This document shows, in pieces, positions 44,261-53,576 of a stretch of 64,000 nucleotides of DNA; within the stretch, counting starts at the first letter, position 1, and every line of letters starts with the position of its first letter. The notes under the pieces were generated by a model, which was not told where the DNA came from, ran no database searches, and worked only from the letters and a program-made list of their open reading frames with translations. Origin of the DNA: Parachlorella kessleri (Eukaryota; Chlorophyta; Trebouxiophyceae; Chlorellales; Chlorellaceae); the NCBI GenBank assembly GCA_001598975.1, contig BBXU01001240.1:1-64000 (forward strand), written 5' to 3'. Position numbers and translations under genes: made by a program.

Positions 44261-45981
44261 ATGTCCTCGTCGGGGGCTTTCTCAAGAAGGCTTAGCGACT
44301 TTAAGGAGAAGTTTGGGCGCCTACTGGGTGCCAAAGCTCAGGTGGGATACCCTTCTGTTTTTCTTGCAGCGTTTTTGTTGCTTGGCCTTACGCCATCCCA
44401 AAAGGCCCACAAGGATCTCATCTTGTGTTCGGACGCATGTTCGGATGTGAGTCTCGCACCTTTAAAATAATAGTGGCACTGTGTGATATTCCCTCTGGGC
44501 AACCCCCGCGGTCTCCACTGACGGATGTGCCTCTAGGCTCCCTTGGTTAAGGTTTGGGTGTTGCCAGGCATATCTGCCTGTGAACATACTCAAGGTTTGC
44601 AGGCGCAGCCACCTATTGGGATAGGTATGGCGTCTGCCTCCCCTGCGGTGGAACAGTGCCAGCAAAGTGGCTGCTGTCCTCTGGTCCCTGGGAGTGCAGG
44701 GCTACGATGAGCTGTCCACCCTAGAGCGACCACTGGTAGGTGACGACTTCCAGGACTCTGATGACTACCAGCGCAGGCACGGCACTGCAGCGCCCGGCTC
44801 GGGGTACCAGCCTCCACAGGTTGGCGGCGGCCGCGAGCAGGCAGCACACCTGCCCAGCCAGGTATGCATGAACAGATGGTGTGATGTGAAGTTTAGGTCT
44901 TCCAGCCTTTTTGACAAGTCGGCGATGATGGCGGGCCTGCACTTTGAGCCAGGAGTTGAGCTCTATGGAGTAGGATGCGATAGATGCGATATGCCAGAAG
45001 GTGCAGGCTGCGTTGCCTGTCTTGCATCTGCGTGTTACTCCACCTGAGACCTGGGTGCAACTGGGCTTGGACTCTGTCACAATCGAAAGCTTTCACTGCC
45101 TGTGTTAATAGCATGGGTGGCAGGTAGTGCGAACAGGGTGTGAGAATTGAGCTGTACGTACAGCACGGGATGCAGAGTGCGTCTGAGTCATGCCTTAATG
45201 TATGCTTTTGTGTAGCCTCCTGCTTTCCGCGGCCTCACAGGGTAGCACCGTGGCAAGTGCTTGCGGGGGCTGATGAGATGCGCACGTCACAGTTGGTTGA
45301 GCGTGCTTGTGTGCCCAGGTGGATGAGGTCCGGGAGATCTCTGTGCTTGCCAAGGATGCCGCGGAGATTCTGTGGGAGATGGTGGCCATGGGCGAGTCTG
45401 GCGGCGCAGTAGCTGACATGCAGAGCAAGGCGGAGCAGCTGCAGGTGAGGGAGACGAGTGCCAAGCAGGTCATCTTGTCTCTGCTTTCTTTGGCGAACGA
45501 CAGGGCTCTTCTTGTATGTGGCGAAAGCTACGGCATATGATGAGCTCGTGCTTACGGAGGGTATGGGTGTGGCAACCACCTGGCTTGCTTGCGATACTGC
45601 CCGTTGCGCTCTGATGCCAGCGGGGTGACCATGCCGTCCCTGTCGTGCCCTGTCTGTTGCTGCTGCCCCGGTTGAGCACCACGCAGCCTTGACGGAACCC
45701 GTGCTACTCCCGTCTTCCTGCAGGCCCAGCTGCGGGGGCTGATCAGCGACTACCAGGGCGGCGACGAGTCTGTGCTGGCCCAGGCCTTTGAGTCGTTCGA
45801 CATGCTCAGCAGGTGCCTGGACGAAGTGAAAAACCCTGGCAAGGCAGCTGCGGCTGCTGCCGCGCCCGCTGCTGCGCAGCACACCCCCTCTCTGGCACCC
45901 CCGCCTGGCGCGGCTGGCCCTGCTGCTGCTGCGCCTGCTGCTACCACCTCATCGCCGCAGGAGGACCTCATAAGCTTCTGA
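44261..45981 (+). CDS. Small GAT-domain (TOM1/GGA-like) protein
   Basis: Exons 44261-44341, 44700-44861, 45319-45444 and 45724-45981 are all phase 0 and give 208 residues. Residues ~82-165 (VDEVREISVLAKDAAEILWE to FESFDMLSRCLDEV) form amphipathic helices with the layout of a GAT domain, the three-helix bundle that binds ubiquitin and ARF-type GTPases in TOM1 and GGA sorting adaptors. The N-terminal 27 residues MSSSGAFSRRLSDFKEKFGR are basic and helical. An acidic, Ser-rich linker and a terminal Ala/Pro-rich tail ending in SSPQEDLISF flank the domain; the last motif resembles a clathrin or adaptor box. No VHS domain is present, unlike plant TOL proteins. A short extra exon in the first intron (around 44603) was rejected because it breaks the frame. 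Family assignment is moderate. Confidence 0.6.
45110..45195 (+). repeat. Dispersed repeat family R1, copy d
   Basis: Reads agcatgggtggcaggtagtg, then cgaacagggtgtgagaattg and ggatgcagagtgcgtctgag. It lies inside the second intron of the GAT-domain gene. It is one of the two longest copies (with e). Confidence 0.7.
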
Positions 45982-46042
45982 GGGGGACTCCCAAAGTGAT
46001 GGGCCGTGGGGGTTTTGGCCGGAGCTTACAACACATTGTGAT

Positions 46043-46047
46043 TGTAA
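46043..46047 (+). terminator. TGTAA polyadenylation signal of the GAT gene
   Basis: TGTAA lies 62 bases after the stop codon and only 2 bases before a strong inverted repeat, so cleavage would be expected within the hairpin. Confidence 0.45.
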
Positions 46048-46049
46048 GG

Positions 46050-46127
46050 TAGCTTCTCTACTGACTGACGGGAGCTGCGTTAGCAGGCTTCTTCTAAAGC
46101 AGCTCCCGTCGGTCAGTAGAGAAGCTA
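46050..46127 (+). repeat. Near-perfect 29-bp inverted repeat (hairpin)
   Basis: Arm 1 is 46050-46078 and arm 2 is 46099-46127, with a 20-base loop. Arm 1 begins tagcttctctactgac and ends gacgggagctgc; the complement of arm 2 is identical except for one position (T against C), which still pairs as a G-U wobble in RNA on the plus strand. RNA from either strand would fold into a long, almost unbroken stem. Candidates are a microRNA precursor, a small foldback transposon, or a 3'-end element of the GAT gene. Confidence 0.85.
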
Positions 46128-46697
46128 AGGCTGCTGGCATGCTGTGTGTGGACGTTGTCGGCTGTTGAAATGACGGGTTGGGTGAATGACTTGGGGGGTT
46201 GAGCTTTTGATTTGTGTTGTCTGGCTGTGGGGTGTGGAAGCAGGGCCCTGCATGGACTAGCAAACTGCCCATCATGCCATCCGCCGCTTCTGCCTTTTGT
46301 GAATATTATAGGTGGGCACCCCCAGTGAACAGATGCCTGCAGTGTCATCCGCTCCCTTGTTTGCATATATCGGTCAGCACTGATGTGTTTGGCCTCTCCC
46401 CCCGCCGAATGACATGAGGGCCTGCGTGGCTCACAACCACAGTTGATAACTACCATGTCCATATGTAGAATTACTGGTGCGCGTGTTAACTTTAGGCCGC
46501 TGTTCCGGTCAGTGCTGAGTTCATTCCATTCACTTGCAGCGATACTCACACCTACATCAGCTATACTGGAGTGAAGGTCGCTGCTGCACTAAAGGGTGCC
46601 TACAGTTACTGCCTGCTCGCTACTGCCTGTGCTGCCGCTAGCCAACACATAACCATTGCATCCATACCTACGGGCCACATCTTCAAGGGTACCTCCC

Positions 46698-49600
46698 TTA
46701 CATGGACGGCGCCACCAAGTGCTCTTTCATGTCCTGGAGAGAGAAGCTGCGCCCCTTGCGAGCCATGTGGCGCAGCAGCCGCTCCATGTGCTTGGACTCC
46801 ACCACCAGCAGGCCATCATTGTTGCGCGCCACTCGCACAGTAACCAGCTGCTGCAGCAGGGCCAGGGTGCAGTCCCGCAGGGGGGACTTGTTGCGCACCA
46901 GGCTGCGGTTGCCCCGGCCAGTCACAACCTGCATAGGTGAAGGAGTGGATGTTAGAGCCGTGAACATTGGGGGCAAGCCTTCGTACGCGGTACTTCAGCA
47001 AAGGAACCAACGCACCCCTGAAAGCAAGCGTTCGAAACATTTCCCGGCACTCAGGCAGCTGGGGATGTCATGCAGCTACATCCCCAGGAAACCACAGCAA
47101 AGCCTTGCAAACCCTAAAGGTTTGACATGACGTGACTCAACAGCAACCCCTACACCACCCTGCTGCAGCAGGCAAGTCCCGCACCTGCTAGCTGACACAT
47201 GCACTTACGGACGCACGTACCTCCAGCTGCGGCACCGAGGCACCTTTGTCCACCCTGTACCCCCGCAGCAGCCGCTGGAGCACGTCCAGCACTGCCAGCT
47301 GGGCGGTCCAGGGGGAGTGAGCATGCAGGTCCAGCAGGGCGGTGCCGGGCCTGCTGATGAGGCGCGGCCGCAGGTGTTGTCGCCCCATACCGTGAAAGAA
47401 CTCCTGCTAGGGTTCCAAACGGCACATCAAGTGAGAGATGTCAACGGAAAGGGTGGGCGCAGAGGAGCTGGCAAGCCAAATATCTTCCGTCGGGGGACAT
47501 GCACCCCTGCTGTCATGTACGTAAAGATGGACCGACAAATGCAGAACCACGCAGGCCTCGCACCATGTCTGGCTTCCCCGCAGCCGGGCCCCCACCGCCT
47601 CATCCACAGAGCGCACCTTTGGCATTAGCCAGGCGCCACTAGACATACACCGCCTGCACCACCGCTGGTGGCCCTACCTGGGCTTTCAGTAGCATCTCGC
47701 TGCGCCCATCCCTGCCCCGGCTCCAGCTGTCGAGCCAAGCATCGACCAGCAGGCAGCATGCAGCAAGGTCGGGCTGCAGCCCCTGCCCAACCATCTCGTC
47801 AAACACCGCCTGCGCCTCGGCTGGGTGCCCTGTGAAGAAAGAACAGGGAGCCCCGTGATGACGCGCTGGTGCTGCGCAGTTGCTGTACAAGCGCCTCAAC
47901 AGGCCAGGACGGGTGAGGGCTGGAGGCAAACAGAACAGCGCAGCTGCCACCAGCTTCTCCATCTCTGCATGCTGCCTGCCCCAACCTGCATGCGACGAGG
48001 ACCCCCAGGGGGTAGTTCTTCACTGGCCAGCCCTTGAAGGACTCCAGCTTCAACTTGGAATCCATCTACCCGCCCACCATTGCAGGCACGCCCGCCAAAG
48101 GCATGACAACTCCACCCTAAGACGGCACCTACCAGAAACCCAAGACCCTAAACGACCCACCCTCTTGCTCACCCTGGTTGCCCATCAGCTGCAGCAGCAC
48201 AGTGTACGACTTGGCGTTGGGCTTGACCCCGGCGCCCCGCATCTCCTCCAGGACACCCCTCGTCCGTGCCACATCTCCCACAGCAGCATAGCAGGCCATG
48301 AGTGAGGTAAGGACGATTACGTCGGGCCCCAGGCCCGCAGCGCGCATTTCGTCCACCGCCCGCCGGGCTGCCACAGGTTTCTTGGCCACCACACATGTGT
48401 TGACTAGCTCGCTGCAGAGGCAAGGGCAGGGGAGGACAGCTTGCTGCTGCATAAGACATTGCCCAATTACATACACGGCCAGCCTACTACCGCTCAGCAG
48501 CAAGTCTGGGCGCTTACAATAGACTGTGCTGTAAGCATGCCTCCACACCCAAACCTCAACAAAGACCTTGGGCAGGGAGCACAGCGTACGTGTAGGAGTA
48601 GTTGTTTGGCTTGATGCCCTCCCATTTCATGGTTGTGAGCACCGCCTTTGCCCGGTCAACGTCTCCGATGCGCTTGAATGCCTTCATCAGCGCCGTGTAG
48701 GCCATCAAGCTTGGCCCGACGCCCGCGCGGTGCATGGCGCGCATTGTCTGGAGGGCCTGTGCCAGACCGAGGCGCAAGGGGTGGAGTATTTTACGCATGA
48801 CTAGAGGAGGAATGCAGATCAGAGCGCAGGCCATAGCAGGTACTTGTCACTGTTGCGGGGCCTTGCTTGGCTTCAACACCTCCCAGCTGGCAGCAACCCT
48901 TACCCTTTTCAAGACGCCGATTTAAGATGGAAATGCACGTAACAGGAAGGGGTCAGACAGCAGTGTGGCGGGTGCCAGCTGCGTCAAAAAGCAGGCAGAA
49001 TTAGAAAGGGGAGACAAGCTGCAAGCACACTGACAGTAACACTACCGGAACACAACCAAGACGCCGAGTTGAGAACCAGGGACAGGGTGCGCTTACCTGC
49101 TCCGGCATGCAGCTGTCAGCATAAGCATTGATCATCGATGAGTAGGTGGCCACCCCTGGCTGGATGCCCGCTGCCAGCATGCGCTGGAAGACCAGCGCAG
49201 CACGGTCAGCACGGCCTAGTATGCCGTAGCAGTGGATAGCGTTGCGGTACACCTCTTCTGTGGGAGCAATGCCCCTTTCAGCCATCTCCTCCAGCACTCC
49301 CTCGATGGCTGGCCCACGCCTGCATGGGGCAAACCATCCCGGGTCAGGCATTGGGGTCAACACATACATGTCCCAGTGCAATCTAGGAATGCAGGCTTTG
49401 AGGATATGCCACCGTGGTTGCAGAAAAGGACCATGCCCTTCATTGCTCAGAATACAGGCCCAATGTCAAGTTGGTGCACAATCCCTTGATGCTGCAGTTG
49501 GAAGAGCGGCCATGAATGGCCATGGTCATGGATGAAAAGAGGGTGGTGATGGGAGGGGGGGGGGGGGGGTCTCACCCTAGACACGAGCTCCTACCAACCC

Positions 49601-51251
49601 TGCCATCTGCACAGGCAGCCGCACTGCAGCACGCCCTGCTGGGTAAAGAAGGATACTTAGCACAGCCCAAACACCGCGCTGACTTGCCACTCACAGCGAG
49701 GCTCTGCTGTTGGCCTTCATAAGTAGGGTCCAGTAGTGGGAGGTGAGCTCCAGGCCACACCCCTCCAAGGCTTTCATCACATGCCGCACGCCAGTGGGAT
49801 TGCCCGCTAGGGCATGCACATCAGCCCTGCAGGCCCGGGCGCAGCGGAAGGTGGGTCACAGACAGAGCCAGCCAGCCACCCAAGTATGAGGGCCTGCCTA
49901 CCTGCCTGCCTGCACGAGGGTTTGCTGAGACACCAGGCAGGCAGGTGTCGTAGTGCACTCTCACTGTAATGCCAGCCTTACCATTGCGTGGTTCACAGAC
50001 ACCAGCGATGAAATGTAGCCCAGTCATCATGATGCATGGGTCACATTACCGAGTCTCTGAGCAACACCACGTCCACCACGACACCTCACAAAACTTTCAA
50101 CATGCACCCCTAGGAGCTGGCCTTGCATTACAGGTCGCCTGGTGACCCCCCCTCACAGCGCCGCCACCCATGGTGGCTCAACTCACCAGGTCATGAAAAC
50201 CGCCCAGTGCGCAAGCTGCTTATGGCGGACCAGCAGGTCTGCCATCAGCACGTCCAGCAGGTCATGCATCCCCAGTGCTGCATACATCTCTGCAATGCTG
50301 TTAGCTGTGTAGGTGTCGGGCTCCACACCCTGCTGCTGCATCTGCTGCCACACCTCCAGCGCGGCACCAGGCGGCAGGTGTCTGCGAGGCAAAAGTGCAT
50401 CATGTGAATGCGCCAGGGGCCACGAGCCGTCATGACTCACACGGTGCATACCGCAGAAACAGGTAGAGAAAAGGATGAAAGATGGATGTCTTCATTCCTC
50501 AAGCACACATGCAGAAGGACAGCATAAAAATTACCAGTGCGAGCAGGATATGATGTAATGCTATCCACCAAAACACAACCAGCCAAGCACAACCCAAGGC
50601 ACTGTGAAGCGCCCGGCTCACTTGAGGGCTGCATTGAAGGCGCTCGTAGCCACACGGCCTTCAAGGCTCCTGAGAAAGCTGACACACTTGTGGACGTCCC
50701 CTGAGGAAAGGCTGGAGATGGTTTTACGGAACCCTGATAAGGGATACCCCTTGTTGGCGCCACAAACAAGTTGTTCTTTGGCTGTGCACAAACACATACT
50801 CACCACGCAGGGCGAGGTCGCGCGCTACGACATAGGGAGCGAGCGAGACACCACGAGAGGCTACACTCTTCTGATCTGGCGTGCCAGCTACCACCGCACT
50901 CAGCCCTGCCGCCCCTTGGGCAACTTCTCGTGCACTGCTTTGCAGCTGGGCTGTACTGCTGCTGGCCAGTGCTAGTGCACGCTCCGCTGCCACAAGCCTG
51001 CTCGACTGGCTGTGGAAGCCAGAGTGTGCGCAACCCCAAGCGGCACGGCAGCTGCCGCCGTGTAGTTCTGGTTTTTGAGACAGCAGCCAGTCAAAGGCGC
51101 ACTGCAGTCCTTGAGCTGCTGCGCTAAACTGTACGCCATCTACGTGCAGTGTGCGCCTGGCAAGCAGGAGCCGGTGCAGCATGGCGCCTAGGAGAGCACC
51201 AACAGCAGATGAAACATACCAAGTTGCTTGGGTTGCAGTTTGGGCAGGCAT
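46698..51251 (-). CDS. PPR-SMR protein (organelle RNA-binding)
   Basis: Exons on the minus strand are 51251-50804, 50733-50622, 50381-50187, 49826-49695, 49319-49097, 48756-48590, 48411-48173, 47829-47678, 47403-47221 and 46928-46698, closing to 693 residues. The middle carries PPR motifs, for example MAYTALMKAFKRIGDVDRAK, EVYRNAIHCYGILGRADRAA, VLTSLMACYAAVGDVARTRG and HPAEAQAVFDEMVGQGLQPD. The C-terminus is an Smr domain: ALLDLHAHSPWTAQLAVLDV through VTGRGNRSLVRN, with the DLH and TGRGN elements. PPR-SMR proteins act in plastid or mitochondrial gene expression (GUN1, SVR7, pTAC2 in plants). The Ala/Ser-rich N-terminus could contain a transit peptide, but its start MPAQTATQATWYVSS is not typical. 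The acceptor for 47403-47221 could also be three bases upstream. The gene is divergent from RPB7. Confidence 0.88.
48921..49023 (+). repeat. Dispersed repeat family R2, copy b
   Basis: About 103 bases in an intron of the PPR-SMR gene, homologous to 12145-12241 (shared gtggcgggtgccagctgcg and acaagctgca). Both full copies lie in introns of minus-strand genes and in the same relative orientation. Confidence 0.75.
49555..49569 (+). repeat. Poly-G tract (15 G)
   Basis: Fifteen consecutive G in an intron of the PPR-SMR gene; in the transcript this is a poly-C tract. Confidence 0.7.
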
Positions 51252-51540
51252 CCTAGCGACTATGATCAGTCACCAGTGACGCCATGTGACAACCCACCTG
51301 GTTAGATGCCGATGGCTTTCTTGATCCATTGTATGCTGTAGTTTATATTAAGGCTGTTACGCCGCCCATCACACACCTCACTTTGAGTTGCCGTGCTGGC
51401 CCATCATCACTCTCAAACACAGCGCTTGTAGCCTCAGCTTTGCTTGCCTTACTCCCACTTTGAAGAGAGTTAGCAGTTGCTGGGTGCAACCGTGACGGCA
51501 GGGCAGGCTGAGAAGGCTCCCTTGGTCAGCAGGGGACGCC
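51252..51540. promoter_or_regulatory. Divergent promoter region between PPR-SMR and RPB7
   Basis: The start codons are 289 bases apart, head to head. Both promoters and 5' UTRs must fit here. No TATA box is evident. Confidence 0.45.
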
Positions 51541-52713
51541 ATGTTTTACCTCTTGACGCTGGAAAAGGAGCTAGAGATACAGCCTAGGTTCTTTGGCCCG
51601 CGGCTCAGAGAGGAAATAGACAGGCGCCTGCGGCAGGAGGTAGGAGTCCGCCTTCCCTCCATAGCGAGCGTGCAGCACTTGTCCGCTGGGAACCCCGCTC
51701 AGCTGTATGTCCTGATAGCCCTGCTACTTTATAGCAGTTGTGGAGATGCAGCTTGTAAGCAAACTCACTCCCTCGTTATGTCCACTCAGGTGGAGGGCAC
51801 GTGCAATGGCAAGTATGGGTTCATCCTTTGTGTGATGCAATCAACGGACATTGGCAGGGGTGTCATCCGCGAAGGCGTTGGCAGCGCCAGCTTTAATGTC
51901 CACTACAATTGCATTGCCTTCCTTCCACACAAGGGCGAAGTGCTAGATACCATTGTCACCTCTGTCAACAAGGTGCGTGCGGACGGTTGGTCAAGATACT
52001 TGTGTGCTCACTGTGCCTCACTGGTTGCAGCCTTTTCCGCTGCGCCCCTGCAGCAGGAAAGTGAGAGCCATCACCCAGTATGCAGCGGGGCTGCTGTTTT
52101 ACATCAGGCTCGCTGTTGGACTCGAGATACCAATGTGTTTCCCTTCCTTGCATGCACTATGCTGTCAGCTTGCCCATTGCAGCCGACCTGCCACACAGTG
52201 TTTAGCCCCAAGCAGGCCCGGGGGTTTATCTGGACCTACTCTGTATGCAGATGGGGTTCTTTGCGGAGGCGGGGCCTCTTCAGGTGTTTGTCTCAAACCA
52301 CCTCATTCCCGAGGACTTTGAGTTCAACACAGCGCATGAGCCCTGCTACATCAACAGTGATGGAGAACAGAAGATTGTGCCTGGGAGCGAAGTGCGGTTA
52401 CGAATAGTAGGCACGCGCGTGGACGCACACGAAATCGTGAGTTGTGGCTGGCTTGTGGCTCCGGGCAAGAACTACTGACAGTTGGTTTCTCCTGGGACTG
52501 CTTACATTGTCATTACATGACGTGACACTGATAGAACGCATTCCTGCCTGATGTGGCTGACCAACATGTCTCATGCATGGTGCTGTAACATCGCTGCTTT
52601 TTGCTGATTTACCTGCCCTATTCAGCATGCTCATGGAGGTGGTTGCCCATGTGCAGTTTGCGGTGGGGACAATAAAGGACGACTGGCTGGGGCTGATGGC
52701 ATCACCAGCGTAG
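51541..52713 (+). CDS. RPB7: RNA polymerase II subunit RPB7
   Basis: With RPB4 it forms the stalk of RNA polymerase II, working in initiation and binding emerging RNA. Exons 51541-51639, 51790-51972, 52251-52436 and 52657-52713 are all phase 0 and give 174 residues, the usual family length. The N-terminal tip domain reads MFYLLTLEKELEIQPRFFGP then VEGTCNGKYGFILCVM, GRGVIREGVGSASFNVHYNC and FLPHKGEVLDTIVTSVNKMG. The C-terminal S1/OB domain has FFAEAGPLQVFVSNHLIPED, VRLRIVGTRVDAHEI and the terminal FAVGTIKDDWLGLMASPA. The VNKMGFFAEAGP junction and KDDWLG end are diagnostic for RPB7 against RPC8/RPA43. The start at 51541 gives the canonical N-terminus. Confidence 0.95.
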
Positions 52714-53576
52714 CCGTTGATGACTTGCTGCGTTGCGGAGCTCCGAGTTCAGGCCAGCAGGCAGCAGTGACTTGGTTATCGGGTTGCTCCTGTGGGTACC
52801 CACTGGTCAGCACCACTTCCCACTTATCGCCTTGCTTTGATAAGAATCCTAGCCCCCACTTGACTTTATAATCAACAGTCAAGCTGTATGGCTTGATTGT
52901 TGCTTGTTGAACTGCTAGTAACATTATTGGATGGGCGAGGAACAAGGAAACCTTGCTTCTGTCCTTGCACCTCACTTTTAGGCTTTGCCTGTACTGCCAA
53001 TCAGCTTAGGGTTGCCTATTATACCCTGCAGTGCCCCGATGGACGCTGTGTCCGTACACCTGTCCGTAGACCCTATCGTTGTGGATAGTCAAATGAAAGC
53101 CCATCCTTGCTCGTGTGCCACTGTGGGGACAGGAAGTACATGGTCTGTTGCAGCCTAACGGTCTATCTCCCGTGAGCACAACTGTAGTATGGCACTGCTG
53201 TGGCAGTGCTGTGGCACAGCGCGGCAAGGCTCTGTTTCATCATGGGTGCCCCTACAGCAAGAACGAAGTGTCCACAAAACGGGCTTCCGGGTGGGCGCCT
53301 GTGGGGCTGCCGATACTGTGTTTGCAATTTATGATCTGAACCTGATACCTGAAGGGGGAGCAGGCTGCAATGAGGATGCAATTTCAAATTCAAGGGGAGG
53401 CCCCATGTTCCACCTTTCTTTGCTAACACCAAGTGCGATAGCAGCCTGGCCCTACTGAGCACCAAATATACCTTGTAATATTTGGGCTTTGTCTTGAGCC
53501 CAGCTCAAGCTTTGGCGCCCATGCAATCCCTGTATGGCTGATTCCCTGCACGAGTCTCCGTGGTGATCGTGGCATC
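52714..53576. other. Spacer between RPB7 and ataxin-2
   Basis: About 860 bases holding the RPB7 3' UTR and the ataxin-2 promoter. A TGTAA occurs near 53473. No gene or repeat was recognised. Confidence 0.5.

Larger units (their letters stand above)
45982..46697. other. Convergent 3' region between GAT and PPR-SMR genes
   Basis: About 700 bases, holding a TGTAA element (46043-46047) and the inverted repeat at 46050-46127. The remainder shows nothing recognisable. Confidence 0.5.

Noticed and set aside
44603..44624. Small exon AQPPIG in the first intron of the GAT gene
   Set aside because: It leaves phase 1 and produces a stop in the following exon. Direct splicing of 44341 to 44700 is in phase.
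47407..47646. Possible PPR-SMR exon VRSVDEAVGARLRG
   Set aside because: It is preceded by a weak acceptor and its only donor leaves phase 2, which does not match the Smr exon.
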